Positions 55,652-64,000 of a stretch of DNA of 64,000 nt are shown piece by piece. The DNA comes from Candidatus Cetobacterium colombiensis (lineage in GTDB: Bacteria > Fusobacteriota > Fusobacteriia > Fusobacteriales > Fusobacteriaceae). Numbering within the stretch: position 1 is the first letter of the stretch; the number at the start of each line of letters is the position of its first letter. The DNA lies in assembly GCF_033962415.1 (NCBI RefSeq), contig NZ_JAVIKH010000001.1, forward strand, positions 124,001 to 188,000, in the 5' to 3' direction. Position numbers and translations under genes: made by a program. The notes beneath the pieces were generated by a model. It saw nothing but the letters and a program-made list of their open reading frames with translations. It was not told the DNA's origin and did not search any database.

Positions 55652-56263
55652 ATGAATTTTGAAGATGTTATTTCTAAAAGAAGAAGTGTTAATTTCTTTG
55701 ATCCAAATAAAGAAATTAATCTTAAACTTTTTGAAGATATTATAAATGAGGCTGTTTTAGCACCCTCTGCTTTTAATTTACAACCTTGGGAAATAATTGC
55801 AGTACGCTCCCCTGAAGCCAAAGAAAAATTATTTACAACATGTAATCAACCTAAAATAAAAGAAGCATCTATGACTTTAATTTTAGTTGGTGACACTTTT
55901 GCATATGGTCGAGATAATCCTATGTGGAATATAAAAATTGATTTAGGTCTAAAAGAGGAAAAAGTTGGAAAAATTATTACTATGTGCGAAACTGTTCTTT
56001 ATCCTACTGAAGTTAAAAGAAATGCCATGGCTGTTCGTGATGTTTCTCTTTTTGCCATGTCAATTATGCTATGTGCTAAAAATAAAGGTGTTGATACTCA
56101 TCCTATGATTGGATTTAATGAAGAAAAAGTAAAAGAACTTTTTAATATTGATGATGATAAAACTGTAGTTATGCTTCTTTCAATAGGTTATTTTGATGAA
56201 ACAAAAACTTTAAATCCTAGAGAAAGAAGACTTTCATACAATGAAATTTGTACTATAGTTTAA
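55652..56263 (+). CDS. Nitroreductase family protein
   Basis: A 203-residue FMN-dependent oxidoreductase. The N-terminal FMN-binding segment is ISKRRSVNFFDPNKE, followed by VLAPSAFNLQPWEIIAV, with MLLSIGYFDE near the end. Such proteins reduce nitroaromatics or quinones with NAD(P)H; the physiological substrate is unknown. GGAGG precedes the ATG. Single gene with a bidirectional terminator. Confidence 0.9.
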   Translation: MNFEDVISKRRSVNFFDPNKEINLKLFEDIINEAVLAPSAFNLQPWEIIAVRSPEAKEKLFTTCNQPKIKEASMTLILVGDTFAYGRDNPMWNIKIDLGLKEEKVGKIITMCETVLYPTEVKRNAMAVRDVSLFAMSIMLCAKNKGVDTHPMIGFNEEKVKELFNIDDDKTVVMLLSIGYFDETKTLNPRERRLSYNEICTIV

Positions 56264-56273
56264 ATAAATATTG

Positions 56274-56311
56274 AAAAAGAAGAATAAATCTATCAATTTA
56301 TTCTTCTTTTT
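56274..56311. terminator. Bidirectional terminator
   Basis: Perfect 16-bp stem AAAAAGAAGAATAAAT / ATTTATTCTTCTTTTT around a 6-base loop, between the convergent nitroreductase and acetyltransferase genes. Confidence 0.9.
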
Positions 56312-56314
56312 TTA

Positions 56315-56890
56315 TTAATTTATTCCAAATTCTTTTGGATATTCCACAATTCCACTAATTTCTTTTAACGCTCCTGGATAAAGCTCTATAGCCATAAAAG
56401 CTTCGTCTGGCACTTCTATCGGACACTTTATTTCCCACTTTGATGCTGGCTCATAACCAAATTTTTTGTAATACTCTGGATGCCCTAATACCACCACACC
56501 TTTATAACCTAATTCCTTTGCTATTTTGTGCCCTTTTTCAACTAAACTTTTTCCAATTCCCTTTTTTTGAAATTTAGGTAAAACTGCTAAAGGAGCCAAT
56601 GCTAATAATGTTTGATTGCCCACTTTAACCTTTGTAAATAAAATATAACCTACAACCATTCCTTTAAATTTAGCCGTTAAAGATAACTCTTTTATAAAAG
56701 CGTCACTCTTTAATAACTCTCTCACTAATTTGTGTTCATTATGGTCTGAATGTTTTTCTCTAATAAAAGCTTTTTGAATAACTTCACAAACCAAATCTTC
56801 TTCCGTTGTTTTGGAATATTTTTTCTTTTGAAAAATATAAACTGCTAAACTTCCTAAAACAAAAAATAAAATACCTAAAATTACGTTCAT
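56315..56890 (-). CDS. Membrane-anchored GNAT N-acetyltransferase (YhbS-like)
   Basis: A 191-residue protein with an N-terminal membrane helix (about 2-20) followed by a GNAT domain. The acetyl-CoA loop is PKFQKKGIGKSLVEKG, and the preceding strand LLALAPLAVLP is typical of YhbS-like enzymes; HPEYYKKFGYEPAS is the conserved C-terminal segment. The substrate is unknown. Most YhbS relatives are soluble, so the anchor is notable. GGGAGGG precedes the ATG. Confidence 0.82.
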   Translation of the reverse strand: MNVILGILFFVLGSLAVYIFQKKKYSKTTEEDLVCEVIQKAFIREKHSDHNEHKLVRELLKSDAFIKELSLTAKFKGMVVGYILFTKVKVGNQTLLALAPLAVLPKFQKKGIGKSLVEKGHKIAKELGYKGVVVLGHPEYYKKFGYEPASKWEIKCPIEVPDEAFMAIELYPGALKEISGIVEYPKEFGIN

Positions 56891-56969
56891 TTTCCCCTCC
56901 CTAATATTTTTTATTTTCTACTTACTTTAATAATAACAAATCTCTACATTTTTTCCAAGTTGTTTTTAT

Positions 56970-56998
56970 TTTACATTTTTTTAATTAGCTGCTATACT
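56970..56998 (+). promoter_or_regulatory. pncA promoter
   Basis: TTTACA (56970-56975), 17-bp spacer, TATACT (56993-56998), about 30 bases before the TTG start. Confidence 0.6.
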
Positions 56999-57028
56999 AT
57001 CTACAATAAATTTTTAGGAGGGATTTTT

Positions 57029-57646
57029 TTGAAAGCCTTAGTTGTTGTTGATGTTCAAAATGATTTTTGTAAAGGTGGAGCTCTAGCTATTACTGATGCT
57101 GATAATATTATTTCAGTAGTTAATAAAACTATCCAATTTTTTAATGACAATAATTTTCTTGTTATTGGAACAAAAGATTGGCATCCTGCTAATCATAAAA
57201 GTTTTGCCATTAATTCTAATGGGAAAATTGGAGAAATTGGTACTTTAAATAATCTACCTCAAATTTGGTGGCCTGAACACTGTGTTGAAAATACTTTTGG
57301 ATCTGAATTTCATCCAAATCTTTTAGAAATTAAAAACGTTATATATAAAGGAACCGATTCAGAAATAGATTCATATAGTGGATTTTTTGATAATGGAAAA
57401 CTTAAAAGTACTAACCTTTTCAATACTTTAAAAGACAATCAAGTTTCAGAAATTTATGTTTTAGGATTAGCCACAGATTATTGTGTTAAACATACTGTCT
57501 TAGATGCCCTTGACTTAGGATTTAAAGTCTACGTTATAGAAGATGGTTGCAAAGGAGTTAATCTCTCTCCAGATGATTCAAAATACGCTTTTAAAGAAAT
57601 GATAAAAAATGGTGCTTATATAATAAAAAGTGACGATTTAACTTAA
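57029..57646 (+). CDS. pncA: Nicotinamidase
   Basis: A 205-residue isochorismatase-fold amidase converting nicotinamide to nicotinate for NAD salvage. The TTG at 57029 is the start: AGGAGG lies 7 bases upstream and the protein then begins KALVVVDVQNDFCKGG, as PncA proteins do; an upstream ATG would add an unrelated hydrophobic stretch. Catalytic Asp8 and the Cys in GLATDYCVKHTVLDAL are present, and the metal histidines are in DWHPANHKSF. Its stop codon lies in a terminator stem. Confidence 0.93.
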   Translation: MKALVVVDVQNDFCKGGALAITDADNIISVVNKTIQFFNDNNFLVIGTKDWHPANHKSFAINSNGKIGEIGTLNNLPQIWWPEHCVENTFGSEFHPNLLEIKNVIYKGTDSEIDSYSGFFDNGKLKSTNLFNTLKDNQVSEIYVLGLATDYCVKHTVLDALDLGFKVYVIEDGCKGVNLSPDDSKYAFKEMIKNGAYIIKSDDLT

Positions 57647-57656
57647 TCGTCACTTT
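57627..57656. terminator. Bidirectional terminator overlapping the pncA end
   Basis: Perfect 12-bp stem AAAGTGACGATT / AATCGTCACTTT around TAACTT, which contains most of the pncA stop codon. T runs lie on both sides, and the convergent reductase gene ends 9 bases further. Confidence 0.88.
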
Positions 57657-57664
57657 ATTTTTAT

Positions 57665-59287
57665 TTAAAACTCTTCTAACCTTCTTTCATACATATAATT
57701 ACTAAATGTTACATCATATACTTGTAGAACTTCCAAATAATCTTTAAATAATGATTTTACAAGTATTGGAATTTCATCTATTGGTAATATTAAATTTGGT
57801 ATTTCAAAAGCTAATGATTGCACTGATTCTGTTAGTATTCCTCCCATATAAACCTGCATGCAATCAACTAATTTATCATTAATTTTCTTTTTTAATCCTA
57901 TAAAGCCAAGAGGAGCTACAGGTACACCAGCACACGAGCTTGGACAACCTGATATTCTAATATTTTTAGCTTCTTTAAATATTATTTTTCTATATTGTGG
58001 ATATTCTTTTGCTAAATTATCTAATTCTTTTCCAATTGCTTCTGCTACTGTAGGAGAATCTTGAACTCCAATCATACAAACTTTAGCTCCAACACAAGCT
58101 CTTATTTGGCCTTTTATTGATATAGTTTCTGTTACTATCTCTGGAATTTTCTCGTTTAAATATTTATATATATAAGGTAAAGCTGATCTATGAACAACTG
58201 GTAAAACTAAATTTTGATTAATTGTAGCTCTTATTGTAGGAGCATTTATCTCTCTCATTAAATCATATAATTTTTCTATATGTTCAGCTGTTAAGTCTCC
58301 ATTTTTTACGTATAAAACCACCGAAACAACATCTTTAAATTTTGTTTCTTTTACACAAATATCTTTCCAAAGATTAAAAATTTCAGAATTTTCTTCAATT
58401 TCATAATGTTTTAATTCTTTAACTTTATTTTCATAGTTTATTTGAGAAATTTTACCATTTTTTATAGTCTCTTTATTAAAATAATCTAAATATAATTTTT
58501 TAAATCCATCAATTCCCATTTTTTCAACTAAAAATCTTAATCTAGCTTGCATTCTATTTACTCTATCTCCACGATCATAGAATAAATCAATTAAAGATTT
58601 TACAGCTCTCAATAAATCTTCTTCTGGAAGGAAATCTATTAAAACATAGCCAATTTTACTTCCTCTTCCCATTCCTCCACCACAATATACTTTAAATCCT
58701 CTTTTTCCATTTAATTCTTTTGCTACAAATCCCATATCTTGAACAGCCATTACAAATTCATCATCTAATGAGTTAGAAAAACCAATTTTTAATTTACGCC
58801 CAAAATCAAATGCCTTATCCATATAAAACACTTCATTTTCTACCATTCTAGCATAAGGCATTACATCAAAAATATTTCTTTTATCTACTCCTGTGTAAGT
58901 AGAAACTAAAATACTTCTAAACGTATTTCCTCCTCCGCCTCTAAAGTACATCTCATTTGAATTACATAGCTCAATTGTTGCCTTAACCTTTTCAAAATCA
59001 ACTTCATGAAGCTGATAGTTCTGTCTTGTTGAAAGATGTAAATATGGAATCTCTTCTTTTTTCATTATATCAGCTAAGGCTTTAAACTTTTTAGTAGATA
59101 GCTCTCCACCAACAGCCTTTAATCTCAGCATCATTTTTTTACCTTTTTGTTCATAGATTCCAAATTTAGACCCTCTTTTTTTTAGATCTGCTGATTTTAA
59201 ATTATTATTTGAATATTCTACTATTCCCTCTTGAAGTTCTAAATATTCTTTTTCAATATCTTTTAGCTTTTCTTCAATTCTCTCCAT
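57665..59287 (-). CDS. Siroheme nitrite/sulfite reductase
   Basis: A 540-residue reductase with two ferredoxin-like half-domains and two siroheme domains. The 4Fe-4S/siroheme cysteines are in ACVGAKVCMIG and SGCPSSCAGVP. Substrate-side basic residues are in LHLSTRQNYQLHEVDF and YFRGGGGNTFRS. It may reduce sulfite or nitrite; the sequence alone does not decide. No ferredoxin or flavoprotein partner is adjacent. AGAGGG precedes the ATG. Single gene. Confidence 0.9.
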   Translation of the reverse strand: MERIEEKLKDIEKEYLELQEGIVEYSNNNLKSADLKKRGSKFGIYEQKGKKMMLRLKAVGGELSTKKFKALADIMKKEEIPYLHLSTRQNYQLHEVDFEKVKATIELCNSNEMYFRGGGGNTFRSILVSTYTGVDKRNIFDVMPYARMVENEVFYMDKAFDFGRKLKIGFSNSLDDEFVMAVQDMGFVAKELNGKRGFKVYCGGGMGRGSKIGYVLIDFLPEEDLLRAVKSLIDLFYDRGDRVNRMQARLRFLVEKMGIDGFKKLYLDYFNKETIKNGKISQINYENKVKELKHYEIEENSEIFNLWKDICVKETKFKDVVSVVLYVKNGDLTAEHIEKLYDLMREINAPTIRATINQNLVLPVVHRSALPYIYKYLNEKIPEIVTETISIKGQIRACVGAKVCMIGVQDSPTVAEAIGKELDNLAKEYPQYRKIIFKEAKNIRISGCPSSCAGVPVAPLGFIGLKKKINDKLVDCMQVYMGGILTESVQSLAFEIPNLILPIDEIPILVKSLFKDYLEVLQVYDVTFSNYMYERRLEEF

Positions 59288-59450
59288 ATCTTACCCTCTC
59301 TTTTAAAAAATTTAGTAATATATTTATGTTCAAAATATCTCAGCTTTTCCTTTTTATAAATTTAAAATTTATTTAAACAAAAAAATAAAGTTTGACTTTA
59401 TTTTTTAAATATTGTATATTTTATTATAAATAATTTTGGAGGTTTTTATT

Positions 59451-60569
59451 ATGAATAAAAAAAATATATCGTCTTTAACTACTCCTAGTTTTTTAGTAAA
59501 TCTTGATGCTTTAGAAAATAACATAAAAAAATATCAAAATTTAGCTATTGAAAACTCAGTTGAACTTTTTCCTATGCTAAAAACACATAAAAGTAGCGAA
59601 ATTACTAAAATGCAAATTGATGCTGGAGCTAAAGGAGTTCTGGTAGGAACAATAGATGAAGCAGAAGCTGTAGTTCAAAAAAGCGGAGTAACTAAAGTTA
59701 TGCTGGCGTATCCAGTAATTGGTGATAGTAATCTTGATAGAATAATCGCTCTTAATGAAAAATGTGAACTTTTTGTAGCATTTGATAATGAAATTCCTGC
59801 AAAGGCTCTTTCAGAAAAATTAACAAACTCTACTATTAACTATCAAATTATTATAAATAGTGGATTAAATAGATTTGGAGTTTCTCCTGAAAATAGTGTT
59901 ACTTTATTTAACTCTTTAAATAAATATCCAAATCTTATTTTCAAAGGAATCTCTACTCATACAGGACAAGTTTACGGATTTTCAAAAAGTGAAGTTAAAG
60001 AAATTACACAAAAAGAAATTGATATTATGACTTTAGCTAAAAATCTTTTAACTAAAAATGGTGCTTCTGTTGAATTTGTAGCTACTGGAACTACTCCAAC
60101 TTTTGAAAATGCAATTAAATCTTCTGAAATAACTATTTCTAGACCTGGAAATTATGTTTTCTTTGATGCTATTCAAGTTGCTTTAGGAGCTGCTAAAGAA
60201 AATGATTGCGCTTTAACTGTTTTAGCAACAGTTGTTTCTCATCCTTCTGAAGATTTATTCATTTTAGATTGTGGTAGTAAATGTTTAGGACTTGATCAAG
60301 GTGCTCACGGAAATTCATTAACAAAAGGATTTGGAATTATTAAAAATCATCCTGAATTAACTATTATTGGTCTATCTGAAGAGGTAGCTAAAGTTAAAGT
60401 TGATGAAAATACTACTCTAAAAATAGGAGATAAAATAGAAATTATTCCAAACCACTCTTGTTCTGCTGCTAATATGACTAACTATTTAATTGGACATAGA
60501 TTTGGAAATATTGAAAGAATAATTGAAGTAGATATTAGAGGAAATTCTAGAAAAATATTTATTGATTAA
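59451..60569 (+). CDS. DSD1-family PLP enzyme (D-threonine aldolase / D-serine dehydratase-like)
   Basis: A 372-residue fold-III PLP enzyme. The ATG at 59451 is preferred since GGAGG stands 8 bases upstream; a longer reading begins at a TTG inside that site. The N-terminal barrel has PMLKTHKS, whose lysine binds PLP, and SRPGNYVFFDAIQVALG. The C-terminal metal region is NHSCSAANMTN, typical of eukaryotic-type D-serine dehydratase and D-threonine aldolase. D-amino-acid breakdown is the likely role. Confidence 0.86.
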   Translation: MNKKNISSLTTPSFLVNLDALENNIKKYQNLAIENSVELFPMLKTHKSSEITKMQIDAGAKGVLVGTIDEAEAVVQKSGVTKVMLAYPVIGDSNLDRIIALNEKCELFVAFDNEIPAKALSEKLTNSTINYQIIINSGLNRFGVSPENSVTLFNSLNKYPNLIFKGISTHTGQVYGFSKSEVKEITQKEIDIMTLAKNLLTKNGASVEFVATGTTPTFENAIKSSEITISRPGNYVFFDAIQVALGAAKENDCALTVLATVVSHPSEDLFILDCGSKCLGLDQGAHGNSLTKGFGIIKNHPELTIIGLSEEVAKVKVDENTTLKIGDKIEIIPNHSCSAANMTNYLIGHRFGNIERIIEVDIRGNSRKIFID

Positions 60570-60588
60570 TAAATAGCTAAATAAAATG

Positions 60589-60619
60589 AAAAAAGACGAA
60601 AAATATTTTCGTCTTTTTT
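60589..60619. terminator. Bidirectional terminator
   Basis: AAAAAAGACGAAAA pairs with TTTTCGTCTTTTTT around a short AT loop, between the convergent DSD1 gene and META lipoprotein gene. Confidence 0.88.
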
Positions 60620-60626
60620 ATATTAA

Positions 60627-61031
60627 TTAATGTTTTTGAGATTTTTTATTTTCTTTATAGCTTAGAGTAGATCCATCTTTTAATGTAAAGATAAGTATAT
60701 CATCTTCAACTCTTACTGATTGTACATTATCTAATTTTTCTAAATATTCTGACTCCATTTTCATAACTTTATCAGGGCCTGCCATAAGAGTAGATCCTAA
60801 TTTTTCTAACTTTATTTTATTTCCTTTTCTCTCATATCTTCCAAAATAATTATTTAAACCAGAGAATCCATAGAAGTTATGTTCATCAAAGCCAATTAAG
60901 ACATTTGGAATAGAATTCTCTTGAACTAAAATATATTCTCTTCCCGCTAAACGTTTATGTTTAGTTGTTAAACTTGAACATCCCCCAAATAAAACTGAAA
61001 TCATCAACAGTATTCCCAATAGCTTCTTCAT
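60627..61031 (-). CDS. META domain lipoprotein (HslJ-like)
   Basis: A 134-residue lipoprotein with lipobox FGGC (Cys18). The mature part matches the META/HslJ fold: LAGREYILVQ, an IGFDEHNFYGFSGLNNYFGRY strand pair and LGSTLMAGPDKVM. HslJ-type proteins are linked to heat or novobiocin resistance, but the mechanism is unknown. Its start codon overlaps the lgt stop by 1 base, so the two are co-expressed. Lgt would itself lipidate this protein. Confidence 0.85.
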   Translation of the reverse strand: MKKLLGILLMISVLFGGCSSLTTKHKRLAGREYILVQENSIPNVLIGFDEHNFYGFSGLNNYFGRYERKGNKIKLEKLGSTLMAGPDKVMKMESEYLEKLDNVQSVRVEDDILIFTLKDGSTLSYKENKKSQKH

Positions 61032-61903
61032 TATTTATCACTCCCTGCTTTTTTATTAATAACTATTATAATTATTGCTGCAATCAACAACATTATAAAA
61101 CTTATAACATGTGGGGCTCTAAACCCATATAGCATTAAATCTTCAGCTCTAAAAAAACTAACAATTATACGATTTATACTATATATAATTATATAAGACC
61201 ACCAAATTGTTCCTGTAGCATAGTTTTTCTTTCTCATATAGAAATACAAGAAGAAAAAGCCTATAAAGTTCAAGCCTGCTTCGTAAAGCATAGCTGGATG
61301 TAACGGTAAATTAGGAAATTCTGCTCCTGCTGGCGATGACGTTGGAAATACTAATCCCCAAGGAACTAATTCTTTATATTGAGCTTTTTCTGAAATACTC
61401 ATTAAATTATAACTATTATACCATTGATAAAAGCTAGGTTTCAATTTAAATATTACACTTAATGGAGTAAAAGTTGGTACCCCATGAACCTCTCCATTTG
61501 CTAGATTTCCAAATCTTCCTATTCCCTGCCCTAAAAGTAACAGTGGTGCAACCATATCTCCTAATAAAAATGGATTTAATTTTTTTCTATGAGCATATAT
61601 TAAAGTTCCTACAAATCCACCAATTATTCCTCCGTGAATGGCCATTCCACCCTTCCAAACAGCTATTATATCCTGAGGATGAGAAAAATAGTAATTATAA
61701 TTAAATAAAACGTAATATAATCTTCCTCCTAAAAGTCCGGATAACATAGCTACAAAAGCATAATCTTCTGCAACATTTTTAGAGATACCTTTTTTACTAG
61801 CCTCTCTTTTTAAAAGTTCTATTCCTATAAAAAACGCAATTGCATAACATAGTCCATAGTAACTTAATTTAAAGCTACCTATTTGTAAAAATATTGGGTT
61901 CAT
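61031..61903 (-). CDS. lgt: Prolipoprotein diacylglyceryl transferase
   Basis: A 290-residue inner-membrane enzyme with about seven hydrophobic segments that adds diacylglycerol to lipobox cysteines. The signature GRFGNLANGEVHG contains the essential Arg and Asn residues, and GGLLGGRLYYVLF and HGGIIGG are also conserved. The several lipobox proteins in this window (PBP4, NanM-like, glycine-zipper, META) are its expected clients. AGGAG precedes the ATG. Confidence 0.96.
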   Translation of the reverse strand: MNPIFLQIGSFKLSYYGLCYAIAFFIGIELLKREASKKGISKNVAEDYAFVAMLSGLLGGRLYYVLFNYNYYFSHPQDIIAVWKGGMAIHGGIIGGFVGTLIYAHRKKLNPFLLGDMVAPLLLLGQGIGRFGNLANGEVHGVPTFTPLSVIFKLKPSFYQWYNSYNLMSISEKAQYKELVPWGLVFPTSSPAGAEFPNLPLHPAMLYEAGLNFIGFFFLYFYMRKKNYATGTIWWSYIIIYSINRIIVSFFRAEDLMLYGFRAPHVISFIMLLIAAIIIIVINKKAGSDK

Positions 61904-62092
61904 TTTTAATTCTCCTATTCGTAAATTTTATATATCTACCTTAGATATGATTATATCACCACTTGGAATTTTCGTAAAACTTTTTTTATTATTTTTAAGG
62001 ATTATTTGAATTCATACAGTGTACTTTTTATATTTTTTTTGTATACTTTTTGTTAAGCTGTATTTAATTATTGTTTATTTTTACAATTATAG

Positions 62093-62121
62093 TTGAATTT
62101 TTAATAGTTTTAGATTAGAAT
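62093..62121 (+). promoter_or_regulatory. Promoter of the flavodiiron gene
   Basis: TTGAAT (62093-62098), 17-bp spacer, TAGAAT (62116-62121). The 260-base gap also holds a near-duplicate of GTGTACTTTTT/GTATACTTTTT around 62019-62054, whose meaning is unclear. Confidence 0.55.
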
Positions 62122-62163
62122 ATAACCAGTTAATATATATTAAAAATATCTAAGGAGGTAAAT

Positions 62164-63375
62164 ATGCATTATCATGCGCCCATTACAGAAAAAGTTTTCT
62201 GGATTGGAACTAACGATAGAAAAACTGAAAGATTTGAAAATTATTTGCCATTACCGCAAGGTGTTGCTTATAATTCATATCTTATAAATGACGAAAAAAC
62301 ATGTATTATAGATACAGTTGATTTTTCTACTGCTGGGTTATTTATTGAAAAAATAAATGGAATTTTAAAAGGAAAAAATCTTGATTACATCATAGTTAAT
62401 CATATGGAGCCCGATCATTCTGGTTCTCTTGGAGAAGTTATTTCTCATTTCCCAGAGGCAAAAATTATTGGTAATGTTATTACATTAAAAATGATAAAAG
62501 CTTTTATTCCTGATTTTGAAGAAAATAAATTTATTTGTATAAAAGAAGGAGATACTTTAAAACTAGGACATCACACTTTAACTTTTGCAATGGTTCCTAT
62601 GGTTCATTGGCCTGAGTCAATGGTTACATATGATACTACTGAAAAAATTCTGTTCTCTAACGACGCTTTTGGAAGCTTTGGAACTTTAGATGGTGGAATT
62701 TTTGATGATGAAATAAATTTCTCTTTCTATGAAGATGAAATGAGAAGATACTATTCTAACATTGTTGGAAAATATGGTCCTCAAGTTTTAAATGCTATAA
62801 ATAAATTAGGAGGATTAGAAATAAAATATATTTGTCCTTCACATGGAATTTTATGGAGAAAGGATATCTCTGTAGTAATAAATCACTTTGCTAATTGGGC
62901 TAGTTTTACTCCTGAAGAAGAAGGTGTTGTTATTGTTTACGGTACTCTTTATGGAACAACTGCGAAAATGGCAAATGTTATTGCTAGAGAACTTTCTTGG
63001 AATGGAATAAAAAATATTAAAATATACGATGCTTCAAAAACTGATCACTCTTATATTATTAGCGATATTTGGAAATATAAAGGGCTTATTATTGGATCTG
63101 CAGCTCATAATAACGATGTTTATCCCGTTTTACAAGGACTTCTACATAAATTAAAAAATTATGGTTTAAAAAATAGATATCTTGGAATTTTCGGTAATAT
63201 GTTATGGAGTGGTGGTGGTGTAAGAGCTATTAAAGCTTTCGCTGATGCTCTTCCTGGCATAGAAGTTATTGCTGATTCTGTAGAGTCTAAAGGAGAACCT
63301 ACTTTAGAAGATCAGAAAAAATTAGAAACTATTGCTAAAGCTATGGCTGAAAAGTTAAAAAGCGAAAGACAATAA
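62164..63375 (+). CDS. Flavodiiron protein (FprA family)
   Basis: A 403-residue cytoplasmic oxygen or nitric-oxide reductase that protects anaerobic enzymes such as the hydrogenase and radical SAM maturases. The N-terminal metallo-beta-lactamase-like domain carries diiron ligands in NHMEPDHSG (His80, Glu82, Asp84, His85), with later ones in MVHWPES, FSNDAFGSF and CPSHGILW. The C-terminal flavodoxin domain has IVYGTLYGTTAKMA. It is the plain two-domain form, so it needs a rubredoxin-type donor. AAGGAGG is 7 bases before the ATG. Confidence 0.95.
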   Translation: MHYHAPITEKVFWIGTNDRKTERFENYLPLPQGVAYNSYLINDEKTCIIDTVDFSTAGLFIEKINGILKGKNLDYIIVNHMEPDHSGSLGEVISHFPEAKIIGNVITLKMIKAFIPDFEENKFICIKEGDTLKLGHHTLTFAMVPMVHWPESMVTYDTTEKILFSNDAFGSFGTLDGGIFDDEINFSFYEDEMRRYYSNIVGKYGPQVLNAINKLGGLEIKYICPSHGILWRKDISVVINHFANWASFTPEEEGVVIVYGTLYGTTAKMANVIARELSWNGIKNIKIYDASKTDHSYIISDIWKYKGLIIGSAAHNNDVYPVLQGLLHKLKNYGLKNRYLGIFGNMLWSGGGVRAIKAFADALPGIEVIADSVESKGEPTLEDQKKLETIAKAMAEKLKSERQ

Positions 63376-63387
63376 AATCTAAAATTT

Positions 63388-63417
63388 AAAGAGAGCATAT
63401 TTTTGCTCTCTTTTTTG
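63388..63417 (+). terminator. Terminator after the flavodiiron gene
   Basis: Perfect stem AAAGAGAGCA / TGCTCTCTTT with a 6-base loop and T tail. Confidence 0.88.
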
Positions 63418-63433
63418 CATGGAGGAGGATTAA

Positions 63434-63667
63434 ATGAAAAAAAATATTAAACAAATTAACAAAGAAGCTATAATCACATGTATTTTATATCTTTTTTATT
63501 TTTGCTGGTGGTATTATTTTGCATATATCTACAAAGCAGATAATAATGACTTTATTTTTGGATTACCAAGTTGGTTCTTTTACTCTTGTGTTTTAGGCTT
63601 AGTTGTTATAAATGTTTTAGTTTTTATAGCTATTAAATTATTTTTTAAAGAAATAGATTTAGATTAG
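63434..63667 (+). CDS. yhdT: Small membrane protein, YhdT (DUF997) family
   Basis: A 77-residue protein with two membrane helices. The YhdT pattern is visible: NKEAIITCILYLFYFCWWYYFAY-type first helix, then GLPSWFFYSC and a second helix ending in FFKEIDLD. YhdT genes usually precede panF, as here (gap of 12 bases), but what YhdT does in pantothenate uptake is not known. GGAGG is near the ATG. Confidence 0.88.
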   Translation: MKKNIKQINKEAIITCILYLFYFCWWYYFAYIYKADNNDFIFGLPSWFFYSCVLGLVVINVLVFIAIKLFFKEIDLD

Positions 63668-63679
63668 GAGGATTACTTA

Positions 63680-64000
63680 ATGCTTATACTTTTACCTATT
63701 ATTTTATATTTATTTTTAATGCTAGGAGTGGCTTGGAAGGTTAACAAAGTAAAAAATAGTGAAAATGTCAATTTTATGGAAGAATATTTTATTGGAAGTA
63801 GAAATATGGGAGGATTTGTTCTTGCTATGACAATAATTGCTACCTATGTTGGAGCAAGTTCTTTCATTGGTGGGCCAGGAGTTGCATATAAACTTGGACT
63901 TGGTTGGGTTTTACTTGCTTGTATTCAAACTCCAACGGCATTTTTAACGTTGGGTATTTTAGGAAAACGTTTAGCTATTATTTCACGTAAAATTGGTGGA
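63680..64000 (+). CDS. panF: Sodium/pantothenate symporter, 3' truncated by window end
   Basis: The first 107 residues of an SSS-family symporter, open to the last base, so the gene continues beyond the window. The first segments (LPIILYLFLMLGVAWKV, EEYFIGSRNMGGFVLAMT, TYVGASSFIGGPGVAYKLG) match PanF closely. GGAGG is 8 bases before the ATG, and yhdT lies immediately upstream, the standard partner. It would import pantothenate for coenzyme A synthesis. Confidence 0.92.
   Translation, partial: MLILLPIILYLFLMLGVAWKVNKVKNSENVNFMEEYFIGSRNMGGFVLAMTIIATYVGASSFIGGPGVAYKLGLGWVLLACIQTPTAFLTLGILGKRLAIISRKIGG

Noticed and set aside
1-64000. CRISPR arrays, tRNA or rRNA genes, insertion sequences
   Set aside because: No regularly spaced repeats, cloverleaf-like sequences, ribosomal RNA segments or terminal inverted repeats with transposase genes were seen.

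Overview
The window is about 64 kb of very AT-rich chromosomal DNA (short, A/T-dominated intergenic gaps, strong AGGAGG ribosome binding sites, classic TTGACA/TATAAT promoters, many rho-independent terminators). The gene content points to a Fusobacteriaceae-type anaerobe such as Fusobacterium or Cetobacterium: a Gram-negative envelope (RND pump, many lipobox lipoproteins, Lgt), amino-acid fermentation functions (histidine degradation through formiminotransferase and cyclodeaminase, Ser/Thr and Ala symporters, D-cysteine desulfhydrase), an [FeFe] hydrogenase with its HydEFG maturases, a flavodiiron protein, FabK and a PTS-type dihydroxyacetone kinase. The genus is inferred, not proven. No rRNA, tRNA, CRISPR array, transposase, integrase or phage gene was seen.

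Layout. 1-9.1 kb: end of an RND pump, a D-2-hydroxyacid dehydrogenase, a PBP4-type carboxypeptidase, SstT, a PheB-type ACT protein, and birA overlapping a sodium:solute symporter. 9.2-15.1 kb (minus): an AGCS symporter, a NanM-like mutarotase lipoprotein, and dhaKLM-dcyD. 15.2-22.9 kb: a small orphan protein, a solo sugar-ABC ATPase, the galactose locus (ROK regulator and galM divergent from galK-galT), a GIY-YIG protein and a TSUP exporter. 23-25.8 kb: hydrolase, lipoprotein, TSCPD protein and Rrf2 regulator. 25.9-33.4 kb: an unusual block with a coiled-coil protein, a protein with HhH and sigma-region-4-like segments, and an SF1 helicase carrying a RelE-like N-terminus and an ankyrin-like C-terminus, whose stop overlaps the start of an [FeFe] hydrogenase. 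33.5-36 kb: DUF4403-like exported protein and a Gfo/Idh oxidoreductase. 36-41.7 kb: hut operon (transporter-hutH-ftcD-hutI-fchA). 41.8-45.4 kb: hydE-hydG-hydF. 45.6-46.9 kb: asnA behind a leader. 46.9-51.5 kb: HAD/PNP and GATE-PHP-fabK. 51.5-57.7 kb: MerR/MATE pair, comB, alr, nitroreductase, GNAT, pncA. 57.7-64 kb: siroheme reductase, DSD1-type PLP enzyme, META lipoprotein-lgt, flavodiiron protein, yhdT-panF (cut by the window end).

How the parts relate. Hydrogenase and all three H-cluster maturases are present but in separate operons. The hut operon lacks urocanase, which must lie elsewhere if the pathway is complete. Lgt would modify the several lipoproteins encoded here.

The strongest non-routine signal is the asnA leader (about 46.6-46.9 kb). 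A perfect promoter is followed by a well-placed Shine-Dalgarno and a 34-codon peptide in which 15 residues are Asn, then a terminator just before asnA. A 9-base segment at the end of the leader ORF is exactly complementary to the terminator loop and 3' arm. This is the logic of ribosome-mediated attenuation in response to Asn-tRNA charging. The second most interesting region is the helicase and sigma-4-like gene block coupled to the hydrogenase.
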